Virus record (IMG/VR): IMGVR_UViG_3300042509_001805
Span: 1 to 64,000 of that record
DNA length: 64,000 bases
Direction: 5' to 3' (one strand)
Origin: a virus
Of this stretch, positions 44,307 to 53,347 are shown piece by piece. Positions within the stretch are counted from its first letter, which is position 1, and each line of letters starts with the position of its first letter. The translations under genes and the position numbers were made by a program. The notes beneath the pieces were generated by a model. That model ran no database searches. It saw only the letters and a program-made list of their open reading frames with translations, and was not told the DNA's origin.

Positions 44307-44771
44307 ATGCAAAATACTGGGACTTGGAATTCTGATTTGGCTTTGTTTTATCTGGCCGTTTTTTTGACTCCGTTGTGGCTCAAGATGATTTTATGGACAA
44401 TTAACACTTTCGGGGCTAACGTAAAAGTAATTAGAGTAGAAAAAGAGGTTCAGGTTCCAGTGACTGTTTACCGCGATAGAACAGTTTACAAAACAGTACC
44501 AAAAACTCCAAAAACTCCAAAAGCTCCAAAAACCCAGCCGGTAAAACCGATTAAGACTAAAGTTGCAGCTACTCCTAAAGTCACTACTGTTGTAAAGCAA
44601 CTTACAGAAGCATCGATTATTTCTGATGCTGTATCCGGTTTGAGAGTATTAGGAATTCATAAAAGTCAAGGTCGTGATTTGGCTGAAAAAATAGCTAATA
44701 AACAACAATACAATACCGCTGAAGAATTATTGCAAGATTGTATTGCCCATATCCATAAAATGCGTACATAA
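44307..44771 (+). CDS. Membrane protein with PKTPK linker and RuvA-C-like end
   Basis: 154 aa from ATG 44307 after TTTGGAGGATTGGCG. A hydrophobic N-terminal segment (residues 10-35), a PKTPKTPKAPKTQPVKP linker, and a C-terminal helical domain (ISDAVSGLRVLGIHKSQGRD) reminiscent of the RuvA C-terminal three-helix unit. The last match is weak. Confidence 0.65.
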   Translation: MQNTGTWNSDLALFYLAVFLTPLWLKMILWTINTFGANVKVIRVEKEVQVPVTVYRDRTVYKTVPKTPKTPKAPKTQPVKPIKTKVAATPKVTTVVKQLTEASIISDAVSGLRVLGIHKSQGRDLAEKIANKQQYNTAEELLQDCIAHIHKMRT

Positions 44772-44804
44772 TAATATATCTTCAACAACCCAAAATGGTG
44801 TATC

Positions 44805-45308
44805 ATGTACAAATATTTGCTGTCTTTATTATTTTTTGTTTTATTTGTAGCTTCAACATCTGCTCAAACGTATTACTATTCTTATAGTGGTTACAGTAAA
44901 GGCGGATTTAATTGGCCCGGAACTACAAAAGAGCAAACTAATAAGTTGATTCAAGAATCTTTCGCAGAGATAAACAGGCATTCAAAAATGCAAGTCAAGC
45001 CTTGGTCTGGCAAAGGAAGCTACCAAATTACTATAAAGTTTTCTAATAAAGTTCCATACAATGCTCTTGCTGTTATGGATGGAAATACCATGCTAATAAG
45101 CAAAACAAGACCAGTTCAGCCAGTAAACTGTAGAAGTGTAGTTATACATGAATTTTTTCATTATCTTAACTATAAAGCAAACCCTCAAGCAGATAAGTGG
45201 GGACATAGCAACGATAAAAACTGCGCGTTCAACATCAATGGTAATATTGATAAACTTTGTCCCGCAGAAGTTCAGTTTTTAATAAACAAATTTGGTAAAA
45301 AGCAATGA
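44805..45308 (+). CDS. Secreted zinc metalloprotease-like protein
   Basis: 167 aa. Signal peptide to about residue 20 (LLSLLFFVLFVASTSAQ). VVIHEFFHYLNYK gives HExxH, with GHSND 15 residues later possibly supplying the third ligand. Matrixin-like in layout. Four cysteines may form disulfides. Likely acts outside the cytoplasm, perhaps in lysis or receptor processing. Coupled (ATGA) to a PAP2-like gene. Confidence 0.75.
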   Translation: MYKYLLSLLFFVLFVASTSAQTYYYSYSGYSKGGFNWPGTTKEQTNKLIQESFAEINRHSKMQVKPWSGKGSYQITIKFSNKVPYNALAVMDGNTMLISKTRPVQPVNCRSVVIHEFFHYLNYKANPQADKWGHSNDKNCAFNINGNIDKLCPAEVQFLINKFGKKQ

Positions 45309-45964
45309 AAATATTCGAAGTTGCCCAGCAAATACGAACTAAAGTAAATTCGCTAAAATATTCAGATACGCCCGAAACTCAAAAGGTTAGTAGCTTGATA
45401 GAGGTTGGATGGCAAAACGCTTTACCAAAACCGCCAGAAAATACTAGCGATATAACTATAAGTGAGCTTAGGTATCTAGAAAAATTGACAAGAGTTTTAT
45501 CGCCAGCGGAAAAAGAGTTGGTGAAAGTTGTTGACATAGAATCTTTAGACTTATTTAGAAATGTAGCAAGAAAAAATAACATCAAACTAAATGAAGACGG
45601 TTTTGTAAAATTATGGAATATATGTAGACCAATAGTATTTAATTTAAAAGCAAAGTTTAATAGACCAAGACCACAGCAACTAGCCCCGTATTTTGGTATA
45701 AATGTAAACGTAATAACAACCAAAACACATCAAACGCCAGCTTACCCATCTGGGCATACTCTTTATGCCGCATTAGCCGCGCATCTTTTTTCTGCCAAAT
45801 ATCCAGAATTATCTGGTGAGTTTTTTAGTCTTGTTGGTACTGTTGGTGAAGCAAGGTGCTTGCAAGGTGTTCACTATCCAAGTGATAATGAGGCATCAAT
45901 GACTATTTCCAGTGTTTTATGGGAAGACTTAAAGTACAAATTGTTTCCTGATCTTTTTATATAA
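45305..45964 (+). CDS. PAP2-like phosphatase
   Basis: 219 aa. The three PAP2 motifs can be seen: KAKFNRPRP, TPAYPSGHT and ARCLQGVHYPSD. Unlike membrane PAP2 enzymes there are no clear transmembrane helices, so it is a soluble acid-phosphatase type. The motif-3 region starts A-R instead of S-R. The substrate is unknown. Confidence 0.8.
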   Translation: MKIFEVAQQIRTKVNSLKYSDTPETQKVSSLIEVGWQNALPKPPENTSDITISELRYLEKLTRVLSPAEKELVKVVDIESLDLFRNVARKNNIKLNEDGFVKLWNICRPIVFNLKAKFNRPRPQQLAPYFGINVNVITTKTHQTPAYPSGHTLYAALAAHLFSAKYPELSGEFFSLVGTVGEARCLQGVHYPSDNEASMTISSVLWEDLKYKLFPDLFI

Positions 45965-45974
45965 GGGTTTATAT

Positions 45975-46802
45975 ATGCCACTTCCGACACGACGCGAAGA
46001 TGAGTCTCGCGAAAATTACATTTCTAGATGTATGTCAGACAATAAAGTTTCTGATGAATTTCCAGATCGTCAACAAAGAATTGCTGTTTGCATGTCCAAG
46101 GCTTGCGAAGGTCTTTCGGCAGTAGCTTCTGCCGACTTGCAGTATAGTGTTGAAGAATTTGGTTATACTGAAGATGTAAATGAAGATAATTTTTACATTC
46201 CAAGCGAAGATGAATACCTAAGTATCGCCAGTATTAAAGTTACTCTTGAAGAAGAAGATGAAGAAGATGATACCGAGGAGGACGAGGAAGACGATGAAGA
46301 GGATGATGTAGAAGAAATTGATGCTTCTAAAGAACTTCCGGGTCTCTGGGAAAACATTCGTAGAAAGCGCGAAAGAGAAGGTAAAGACTACAAGCCAGCA
46401 AAACGCGGAGATAAAGATCGTCCAAAACCAGACGCATGGAAACAAGCTCAAAGTAAGTTTGTTTACGAAAACCCTAAAACTGGCGAGCGTTATTCTTATA
46501 TTCGTCAAGGTAACTACAAAAAAGATGGTACTATGCTTGTTTATAAGGGTAAATCATCAGAGTATCAAGGTCGAAAAGTCAAACTAAACAAGCCATTTAG
46601 AACCCCTGACGGCCCTAAGAAGTTTGCTGTTTATACGCGAAATGATAGTGGTAAGGTAGTTATTGTTCGTTTTGGCGACCCTACAACTGACATAAAAAGA
46701 GACGATCCAGAGCGTAGAAAATCTTTTAGAGCAAGGCACAGATGCGATACAAATCCCGGTCCACGCTGGAAAGCACGTTATTGGGCGTGTCGTAGCTGGT
46801 GA
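45975..46802 (+). CDS. Phage structural-type protein with basic C-terminal domain
   Basis: 275 aa. N-terminal domain (LPTRREDESRENYISRCMSD), acidic linker of Glu/Asp (residues 90-115), LWENIRRKREREGKDYKPAK, and C-terminal GDPTTDIKRDDPERRKSFRA followed by RHRCDTNPGPRWKARYWACR. These last two segments recur in portal, capsid or protease-associated phage proteins. Probably a head-assembly component; the exact role is not clear. Confidence 0.7.
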   Translation: MPLPTRREDESRENYISRCMSDNKVSDEFPDRQQRIAVCMSKACEGLSAVASADLQYSVEEFGYTEDVNEDNFYIPSEDEYLSIASIKVTLEEEDEEDDTEEDEEDDEEDDVEEIDASKELPGLWENIRRKREREGKDYKPAKRGDKDRPKPDAWKQAQSKFVYENPKTGERYSYIRQGNYKKDGTMLVYKGKSSEYQGRKVKLNKPFRTPDGPKKFAVYTRNDSGKVVIVRFGDPTTDIKRDDPERRKSFRARHRCDTNPGPRWKARYWACRSW

Positions 46803-46805
46803 TAT

Positions 46806-47093
46806 ATGCAAAGATTAATAGCAATTCTTATTATAATTTCACAACTTGCTAATGTAATAATAAGTTCATTTACAGAAGACGCCTCTGAAAATGATGCTGA
46901 TGAAATGCTTTGCAGTAAGGCTTGGAGATTACAAGATAAACCATTTTGGAATACAGTAAAAGTATTCTTTGATGAATACGCTTGGCCTCTTTCTGTTTGG
47001 AAAGGAAAATACTCAACTCACTGCGAAGCTTGTTTTTATCAAGAAAAATCAAGAATAGAAGATAGGTTAAAACAATACAAAGACTGGAGTTAA
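46806..47093 (+). CDS. Small exported or membrane protein
   Basis: 95 aa with a hydrophobic N-terminal 20 residues (LIAILIIISQLANVIISS). Contains three Cys and several Trp. Not recognised. Confidence 0.6.
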   Translation: MQRLIAILIIISQLANVIISSFTEDASENDADEMLCSKAWRLQDKPFWNTVKVFFDEYAWPLSVWKGKYSTHCEACFYQEKSRIEDRLKQYKDWS

Positions 47094-47094
47094 A

Positions 47095-47502
47095 ATGAAT
47101 ATTTGGACCTCAATTAAAACATGGTTTCTTGGTTGGTTTGTTGGAAGTAAAGAGCTTAAAGTAATAGAAATACTTGAAAGCGCAGATACGTTATTCAACA
47201 AGTCTTTTCCAATAGTAAAGCAAATAGATGAAGAGTTAAAACCGGCTCTTAGAAGTTTGGCTGCTAAAAATGGCGATGAAGCTGATGTATATGAAACAAT
47301 ATTAGCATTCTTGAAAAAGTTTGAAGGTGTACTTGAAGACTTTCATAAACTTGCTAAACAGGTTTACGAACTTCCAATACCAGATATGCTGTTTACAATA
47401 GCTATCGAAATTTTAAAAGCTCAATCTGCTGGAAATGTATCTTTATCGTTGCTTAGACTTTCTGTAGAATTAGCTTATAACGTATACAAAAAAACAAAGT
47501 AA
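47095..47502 (+). CDS. Helical membrane-associated protein
   Basis: 135 aa. Amphipathic start (IWTSIKTWFLGWFVG), then helices. Possibly a holin-type or virion-associated membrane protein; no family match. One base after the previous stop. Confidence 0.55.
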   Translation: MNIWTSIKTWFLGWFVGSKELKVIEILESADTLFNKSFPIVKQIDEELKPALRSLAAKNGDEADVYETILAFLKKFEGVLEDFHKLAKQVYELPIPDMLFTIAIEILKAQSAGNVSLSLLRLSVELAYNVYKKTK

Positions 47503-47554
47503 AAGTAATGTCTTTTGGAGCAATTGGTCAGTTTATGATTAAAGGGGTGATACT

Positions 47555-47800
47555 ATGCTTATCAAAGTTGAAAATAAAGATGGTTACAAAACATCCAATC
47601 CATTTTATTATCACACCAAGGATGAAAATGATAAACATTATCTTTTTTCTGAGTTTCAACTTGCCGTAGCTTCCGAAAGAGCAGATAAGAATAAAGAGGA
47701 TTTACCTAAAGAAAAAAAGTCCCACGCCTGTTTTTATTCCTTTGTTTGTGGTGTTTTAGTTGGTTTTATTCTAACGTTTGTTTATTGTTATTTTTTCTAA
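47555..47800 (+). CDS. Tail-anchored small membrane protein
   Basis: 81 aa after AAAGGGGTGATACT. Soluble charged part, then a C-terminal helix (FYSFVCGVLVGFILTFVYCY). Spanin- or holin-like in size; function unknown. Confidence 0.6.
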   Translation: MLIKVENKDGYKTSNPFYYHTKDENDKHYLFSEFQLAVASERADKNKEDLPKEKKSHACFYSFVCGVLVGFILTFVYCYFF

Positions 47801-47809
47801 TGGTGTATT

Positions 47810-48868
47810 TTGAATCATATCAAACTGATAGCTCCTATCAATAGTCTTGGATATGGGGTAGCTGGATACAATTTATTCAAAGAGTTATATCAACTTCATC
47901 CATCCACTGCCCTTTATCCTATTTCTCAGCCAGAGTTTGTAGACGAATACGTTCAGACAGGAATGAATAATAGGTCTGCAAATTTCCCAAATTCTCCATG
48001 CGTTAAAATCTGGCATCAAAATGATGTACATTCTTTTATTGGGAAAGGTTTACATGTGGGTTTTCCCATTTTTGAACTTACTGAGTTTTCCAACGAAGAA
48101 AAACTTAGCATGTCGCATTGTGACAAGCTTTTTGTTTGCTCAGAATGGGCTAAAGATGTACTTTACAACCAAAGGGGATGGAGTTCTCCTGCCGTTCATG
48201 TAGTTCCACTTGGCGTTGATTCAGATGTTTTTCAGCCATGTTTATCCAGTAGAAAAACAACAGTATTTTTTAACTGTGGAAAATGGGAAAAACGTAAAGG
48301 TCACGATATTCTTTTGGAGTGCTTCAATTATGCGTTCGGGCCAAACGATAATGTAGAACTTTGGATGATGTGTGATAACCCATTTATTGGGCAAAACAAC
48401 GAAAAATGGATGAATCTATACAAAAATTCACCGCTTGGACACAAGATTAGATTTATTCCAAGGCAAAAAACTCACAAAGATGTGTATAATATCATGAAGC
48501 AAACAGATTGCGGTGTTTTTCCAGCTAGAGCAGAAGGTTGGAATCTGGAGTTACTAGAAATGATGTCTTGCGGTAAACAGGTAATAGCCACAAACTATTC
48601 AGCGCACACAGAATTTTGTAACAATAATAATTGTCATTTAGTTGACCCAGAAGGTTTCGAGCCAGCTTTTGATGGAGTATTTTTTTCAGGATCTTACGGA
48701 GAATGGGCAAGTCTGCAAAAAAAATCTAAAGAACAAGTAATTAGTTATATGCGAACCATACATAAACAAAAACAAGAAGGTTCCCACAAATTAAATACTA
48801 AAGGCATTGATACTTCAATTCAATTTAGTTGGCAAAATTCAGTACAGGAGTTATTAAATGGACTCTAG
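47810..48868 (+). CDS. GT-B group 1 glycosyltransferase
   Basis: 352 aa, TTG start. GT4-type features: SLGYGVAGYNLF at the start, HVVPLGVDSDVFQPC, NCGKWEKRKGHDILLE, and the E-x7-E region GWNLELLEMMSCGKQVIAT. Likely transfers a sugar from a nucleotide donor. Overlaps the next gene by 11 bases. It may work with Gmd and the sugar dehydrogenase. Confidence 0.85.
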   Translation: MNHIKLIAPINSLGYGVAGYNLFKELYQLHPSTALYPISQPEFVDEYVQTGMNNRSANFPNSPCVKIWHQNDVHSFIGKGLHVGFPIFELTEFSNEEKLSMSHCDKLFVCSEWAKDVLYNQRGWSSPAVHVVPLGVDSDVFQPCLSSRKTTVFFNCGKWEKRKGHDILLECFNYAFGPNDNVELWMMCDNPFIGQNNEKWMNLYKNSPLGHKIRFIPRQKTHKDVYNIMKQTDCGVFPARAEGWNLELLEMMSCGKQVIATNYSAHTEFCNNNNCHLVDPEGFEPAFDGVFFSGSYGEWASLQKKSKEQVISYMRTIHKQKQEGSHKLNTKGIDTSIQFSWQNSVQELLNGL

Positions 48869-49781
48869 TTTTCAAACATCCCGAAAAATTCTCGATCTTT
48901 ATCGTAATGGTTTCGTTGGGGCTATTTGTGACGAAGAAGATGTAAAAAAGCTTCTTGGTGAGCTTCCGATGCCAATTTTTGGTGCTGCTGCATATGATCT
49001 TAAAAATAGTGGTAAAGATAAATTAAGTTTGCCATATAAATGTTTGATTGATTTTGATCCAGATTTTGGCCCATCGGAAAGTCAAACCACTGGCGATTGT
49101 GTCAGTCATGCAACTAGAAATGCAATCGATGTAACGCGCGCTGTAGAAATTAAAAATGGAGATAAGGAAGATTTTATTGCTCGCGGAGCAACCGAAGGAA
49201 TATACCAGTCTCGCGGTCATAATGGTCAAGGAATGACATGTTCTGGAGCGGCTAGATATGTAAATCAAACTGGAGGTATTCTCCTTAGAAAGGATTATGG
49301 GGCAGTAAATCTTTCTGTATACAACTCAAGCCTTGGAGCGAACAGTAGAATTCCAGAGTCTGTTTATAAAATAGAAGCACAAAAACATCAAGTTAAAACA
49401 GTATCAAATGTAAGAACAGTTGAAGAAGCAAGAGATGCTTTAGCAAATGGTTACGCTCTTTCTGTTTGTTCTGGTTTTGGGTTTTCCAGCAAACGAGATT
49501 CCAATGGAATTGCTAAAAGATCCGGGCAATGGGCGCACGCGATGGCTTGGATAGCTTGTGATGATACCCGTGAAAGATTCAATGAAATCTTATTTTTAGT
49601 TCAAAACAGTTGGGGCATGTGGAATAGTGGACCAAAAATTCACGATCAGCCAGAAGGAAGTTTTTGGATCAGAGAAGCTGATGCGAGAGGAATGCTTGCA
49701 GAAGGAGGTTCTTGGGTATTTAGCGATGTAAACGGATTTCCTCCAAGAAAAATTATTTACAACAATAGCGAGGTTTTCTAA
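48858..49781 (+). CDS. Papain-like cysteine peptidase
   Basis: 307 aa. ESQTTGDCVSHATRNA aligns with the Q-x5-C active site region of papain-type enzymes, GQWAHAMAWIA supplies His, and LFLVQNSWGMWNSGP is the classical NSWG Asn motif. No signal peptide. It may process virion proteins or act in lysis. Coupled to a membrane protein gene (TAATG). Confidence 0.82.
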   Translation: MDSSFQTSRKILDLYRNGFVGAICDEEDVKKLLGELPMPIFGAAAYDLKNSGKDKLSLPYKCLIDFDPDFGPSESQTTGDCVSHATRNAIDVTRAVEIKNGDKEDFIARGATEGIYQSRGHNGQGMTCSGAARYVNQTGGILLRKDYGAVNLSVYNSSLGANSRIPESVYKIEAQKHQVKTVSNVRTVEEARDALANGYALSVCSGFGFSSKRDSNGIAKRSGQWAHAMAWIACDDTRERFNEILFLVQNSWGMWNSGPKIHDQPEGSFWIREADARGMLAEGGSWVFSDVNGFPPRKIIYNNSEVF

Positions 49782-50200
49782 TGAATATTCAGCAAAGAGC
49801 CATAATAGGCGCGATAATTATTGCAGCTTTTGTTTTTTTTACAAATCATGATAAAATTTCAAATTCCGCCTTGACAAATGATGAAATAACTAATATAATA
49901 ACACAGACAGAAAAGGCTTTTAATGAAGCGGAATCTAAAATTCTAAAGAATAATCCAAAGCCTGACGATAATAAACCAGTCGGCCCAGATCCAGATGCAG
50001 CAAAATGTATTTGCAAAGGAACCGGAAAAATAGTACAAGGAGACGGACATATTTCGCCATGTCCATACCATAGCAGCGGAGAATCTTCGCAGGTAATAGA
50101 TGGAGCTTGTGATAATTGTGGAAACATAAATTCTAACATTCTGATAACCAAATCAGATTATACTAGAAAAGATGTTTTAAATAGTGTGTTTGGTTATTAA
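49781..50200 (+). CDS. Membrane-anchored Cys-motif protein
   Basis: 139 aa. N-terminal anchor (IIGAIIIAAFVFF). CICKGTGKIVQGDGHISPCP resembles a DnaJ zinc-finger-like CxCxGxG module seen in several phage proteins, followed by CDNCG. Function unknown; probably periplasmic with bound zinc. Confidence 0.7.
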   Translation: MNIQQRAIIGAIIIAAFVFFTNHDKISNSALTNDEITNIITQTEKAFNEAESKILKNNPKPDDNKPVGPDPDAAKCICKGTGKIVQGDGHISPCPYHSSGESSQVIDGACDNCGNINSNILITKSDYTRKDVLNSVFGY

Positions 50201-50223
50201 TTTTTTCTCAAAGGAGAAACATA

Positions 50224-50400
50224 ATGGAAAAGTGGAAAGCTTTACTTACGTCGAGAAGATTTTGGGTTTCAGCCGTTGCTTTAAGCTCTATTGTTGCTTC
50301 CGAGGCTTTTGGCATTACTCTCAATCAAGAACAGCTTGTTGGTTTTGTTACAATTGTTGTAGCTTGGGTTATTGGGGACACGATTAGGGAAACCAAGTAA
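50224..50400 (+). CDS. Holin-like membrane protein
   Basis: 58 aa after CAAAGGAGAAACATA. KALLTSRRFWVSAVALSSIV and QLVGFVTIVVAWVIGDTIRE flank a short turn, giving two helices. This TSRRFW...W(V/I)GD layout is common in small phage holin-like proteins. Sits in a run of membrane protein genes. Confidence 0.65.
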   Translation: MEKWKALLTSRRFWVSAVALSSIVASEAFGITLNQEQLVGFVTIVVAWVIGDTIRETK

Positions 50401-50708
50401 TGAATTTATCAGATATAAGTCCTATTCAATGGGTATTTTTAATTGTTGGTGTTTTAATAGCTCTTCCGGCTGTAACGCCATATTTAACTTCCTTTTTGAA
50501 TAAGCGGAAAGATGCGCCTAAAGATAATGATGGTTATGAAACTTACAGTTTAACTGATATAGTTCATAAATGGGAAAGTTTAGAAGAGGCTTGCAGAAAA
50601 GCTAATTTAAATGAAGCTTCAGTAAAGTTAATCGAAGTTTTCCCTCTTTTGGCAAAAAAAGGAAATCCTGTTGATAATATAATGAGCAAATATAATCCTA
50701 ACCCATAA
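50400..50708 (+). CDS. Membrane protein with soluble C-terminal domain
   Basis: 102 aa, TAATG coupling. One helix (WVFLIVGVLIALPAVTPYL), then an acidic helical domain. Not recognised; perhaps part of a lysis module with 50224 and 50718. Confidence 0.65.
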   Translation: MNLSDISPIQWVFLIVGVLIALPAVTPYLTSFLNKRKDAPKDNDGYETYSLTDIVHKWESLEEACRKANLNEASVKLIEVFPLLAKKGNPVDNIMSKYNPNP

Positions 50709-50717
50709 GAGGTTAAA

Positions 50718-51176
50718 ATGAATAATGGCACACGGCTAGTTATTGGTTTGTGTTTGGTTTCGGTTGGTCTTTTTTGGAATAATTTAGTAAATCTTATTCC
50801 AAAAATCGATAAAAAAATTCCAAAACAAGTGGTTCAAATAGATAAGCCATCTGATGAAGTTTTTAATACTGTCAAATCAACGGCAGATTTAGTCACAGAC
50901 CCTAGCGATAAAATTAAATTGTGCATTTTCAACAACACCTTTTCAAAAAGAGTAACGTCTTATTCCGCTGACGCACAGCAGATTAACGATGTTTATGTTC
51001 AGGCGGCAAAAAATATTTTTGGCGACTCTTTGAAGGGTAAATACCAAGGATTTTCTGGGTCGTTGGACAAACTTTTTGGCTCAGTTTTAGGAATAGAAAA
51101 CCATATTGCTACAGATAAAGAAAAATCTGCAATATCTGATACTTTTAGGGGGTTGGCTTATTGCTTATCTTTATAA
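50718..51176 (+). CDS. Membrane-anchored protein
   Basis: 152 aa after AGAGGTTAAA. N-terminal anchor LVIGLCLVSVGLFWNNLVNL then a soluble domain. Not recognised. Ends the lysis-like run before a strong terminator. Confidence 0.65.
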   Translation: MNNGTRLVIGLCLVSVGLFWNNLVNLIPKIDKKIPKQVVQIDKPSDEVFNTVKSTADLVTDPSDKIKLCIFNNTFSKRVTSYSADAQQINDVYVQAAKNIFGDSLKGKYQGFSGSLDKLFGSVLGIENHIATDKEKSAISDTFRGLAYCLSL

Positions 51177-51182
51177 CAATAA

Positions 51183-51206
51183 AACGGGGCTTCGGCCCCG
51201 TTTTTT
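51183..51206 (+). terminator. Rho-independent terminator
   Basis: AACGGGGC TTCG GCCCCGTT followed by Ts; a textbook hairpin with a UUCG loop. Confidence 0.97.
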
Positions 51207-51223
51207 AAAATTGAAAGGAACTT

Positions 51224-51457
51224 ATGAATATAATTGATGTTTTGATAGACGAGTGCCGTTGTGCGATGAAACAACAAACATTTGAAATAAATAGCGTACT
51301 AGCAAACCCAACCCACGAAGGGTCTGTAAACAGGGCTTCTAAAGCTATTTACGAATATACAAAACATGAAACCGTACTTCAGAATTTGCTAAAGTTAAAA
51401 GGACAGATGGACGAAATGAATAATACCGAAGTTCAAGAAGAGGTAAATGAAAACTAA
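51224..51457 (+). CDS. Small helical protein
   Basis: 77 aa after GAAAGGAACTT. Helical, mildly acidic. Not recognised. Overlaps the next gene by 11 bases. Confidence 0.65.
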   Translation: MNIIDVLIDECRCAMKQQTFEINSVLANPTHEGSVNRASKAIYEYTKHETVLQNLLKLKGQMDEMNNTEVQEEVNEN

Positions 51458-51815
51458 AATAACCCTAATTGTAATAGAAACAATTCCTTATTTTAGACAA
51501 GGTATACCTCCAACGAAAATTTTAGTTGACAAAAATGGAAAGTTTCCTAGTGGATATATCTCAACAAAAACAGTTGAAGATACAATAAAAGAAATACTAT
51601 CAAATCACACATCATTGTCTCCAGACTTTCTTTGCCCAACTATCAGCAAACTTTTTCACGAAAAAGGCTCTGATGAGTGTGAAGCAATTTACACATGCGT
51701 TATCCAAAATGGAATCATCGGCACAAAAAATAATTCTAAAATGCTATCAATTGAGGAAATAAACATAGATGAGCGATATACAACACCAATCATCGCAGTC
51801 CCCAGATCAATTTGA
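51447..51815 (+). CDS. Protein of unknown function
   Basis: 122 aa. Mixed fold with IVIETIPYFRQGIPPTKILV. Not recognised. Its last 47 bases overlap the next gene. Confidence 0.65.
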   Translation: MKTKITLIVIETIPYFRQGIPPTKILVDKNGKFPSGYISTKTVEDTIKEILSNHTSLSPDFLCPTISKLFHEKGSDECEAIYTCVIQNGIIGTKNNSKMLSIEEINIDERYTTPIIAVPRSI

Positions 51816-52128
51816 AGAAGGCAGTAACAACGAAAATATTTCTGCGCAGTTGACTATTACTGTTGACAATCAGGGTTTTATATCCTATAATTGCGACTGG
51901 ACACCGGGAGAAAACGGAATCGTTGGCTTGGCTTCTATTTTTTACAGATTACTTTTAGCTAATTTTAGCGAAGAAATTCTTCTAGAAATTAAACAGCAGT
52001 GCGTATCAAATGATAGCGAAGCTGATTATATCGCAATAATTAATTTGATCAATAGTTATGATTCAAAATTAAACAAAAACGATGATAATCAAGTAGTTAT
52101 AGCTCCCGATCAAGTTTACCGAATATAA
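51769..52128 (+). CDS. Acidic protein, unknown
   Basis: 119 aa; ATG about 12 bases after GAGGAAAT. Ser/Gln-rich start, then LTITVDNQGFISYNCDWTPG and helices. Not recognised. Confidence 0.65.
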   Translation: MSDIQHQSSQSPDQFEEGSNNENISAQLTITVDNQGFISYNCDWTPGENGIVGLASIFYRLLLANFSEEILLEIKQQCVSNDSEADYIAIINLINSYDSKLNKNDDNQVVIAPDQVYRI

Positions 52129-52141
52129 CTGGAGAAGGTTT

Positions 52142-52780
52142 ATGGCAAGCAAAAAAATAGTCTGGAAAAGCTGGAATGCTGTTGCAGAAGAATACATAAA
52201 CTCATGCACGGAAGAACTAAACAAAATAGAAGAAGAATTGAATAACATGTCTGGAGAAGACGGTTTAATGGGAACCGGAACGCCAATATTTCTTAATTCT
52301 GAAAAGTTTAGTGGAATGCATACTCCATTTGGAGTTTTTCCTATCGATTCTCCATTCAAGCCATCAGACCGATGGGATTGCTGGATTGGAACAACAAATT
52401 TTAGCATCACTCAATCAATAAACAAAACGCTAAAAGAAAATATTGATGGAATTGAGGCTTTGAAAATAATGGGAAGGTATTCTTTTTGTGTAGGAATACC
52501 TTGCACATTCGACTTTCAGGATGTAAGATTAGAAATCGAAAAGAAGCTTTGCGTTTTCACCGAGAAGGAGGTAATGACAGACGAAGTAACGGAAACGGTT
52601 GCTTTGATGAAAGAACAGCTAAAACATAACAAATATTGGTCTATTTTAGTTGCTTCTACGGGTAAATTGGATTATGTTGTTTCTGACAATTTTGATCAGA
52701 AATACGTGGATGGTTTGAATCAGTTAGTAGAGTTAAAACAAAAAATTGGTGGAATAATTTTAAGGGGCGAAGATGGATAA
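52142..52780 (+). CDS. Protein of unknown function
   Basis: 212 aa after TGGAGAAGGTTT. Basic-acidic helical start, then a beta-rich middle (WIGTTNFSITQSI) and IEKKLCVFTEKEVM. Not recognised; sits between an unknown gene and a sigma factor in a structural-type operon. Confidence 0.65.
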   Translation: MASKKIVWKSWNAVAEEYINSCTEELNKIEEELNNMSGEDGLMGTGTPIFLNSEKFSGMHTPFGVFPIDSPFKPSDRWDCWIGTTNFSITQSINKTLKENIDGIEALKIMGRYSFCVGIPCTFDFQDVRLEIEKKLCVFTEKEVMTDEVTETVALMKEQLKHNKYWSILVASTGKLDYVVSDNFDQKYVDGLNQLVELKQKIGGIILRGEDG

Positions 52781-53246
52781 TATTAATCAAGAATTTGAAG
52801 CAAAGTGGAACGATTCTGATGTCAAAAGTATAATGAACAAGATATCTAACAAATATAGGAATAATATCGACATAGACGATATAGAGTCTATAAAAATGAA
52901 TACTCTTTGGAACTGTATAAAGAAGTTTGACGAGTCGAAGGGTACAAAATTTACTTCCTACTTGTTTCAACAGCTTACTTACGCTTTCAAAAATAAAATC
53001 AAAAGTAAACGCAACGAATTTAACTTTGAAAATATTGAAAAACAGGATGTTAATTACCAAGATAAGCTTGAGGTTATTGATATACTGAATAGTCTTGACG
53101 ATGAAACAACTCAAATTTTGCAACAAAAATTTTACCAAAATATGACCATGAAAGAAATTGGAAGAACCAATGGTTATTCTCGGGAAACTGCCCGTAGAAA
53201 GTTCAAAAATGCTATTGCGGAATGTAAAAACTTGCATAAATCTTGA
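52773..53246 (+). CDS. Sigma-70 family RNA polymerase sigma factor
   Basis: 157 aa. Region 2: DDIESIKMNTLWNCIKKFDE with SKGTKFTSYLFQQLTYAFK. Region 4: LDDETTQILQQKFYQNMTMK then EIGRTNGYSRETARRKFKNA, an HTH. Region 3 is absent, as in ECF-type sigmas. It differs from the gp55-like protein at 3291, which has no visible region 4, so the phage encodes two promoter-specificity factors. Confidence 0.82.
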   Translation: MDNINQEFEAKWNDSDVKSIMNKISNKYRNNIDIDDIESIKMNTLWNCIKKFDESKGTKFTSYLFQQLTYAFKNKIKSKRNEFNFENIEKQDVNYQDKLEVIDILNSLDDETTQILQQKFYQNMTMKEIGRTNGYSRETARRKFKNAIAECKNLHKS

Positions 53247-53347
53247 TTTTAATTGTGTATAGTAGTTTAGGAATAGGATCTCCTTTTGGATAACTGGGAA
53301 ATAAAGTTTTTTATGTTTATTTTAATTATATAATCGGAGATCGAACT

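Noticed and set aside
49871-49899. TTGACA-17-TATAAT inside the 49781 gene
   Set aside because: Good match, but inside a membrane protein gene with no evident unit to serve; may be chance.
50184-50387. 67-codon frame over the 50224 gene
   Set aside because: The 50224 frame has a strong RBS and two clear membrane helices; the other is an out-of-frame shadow.
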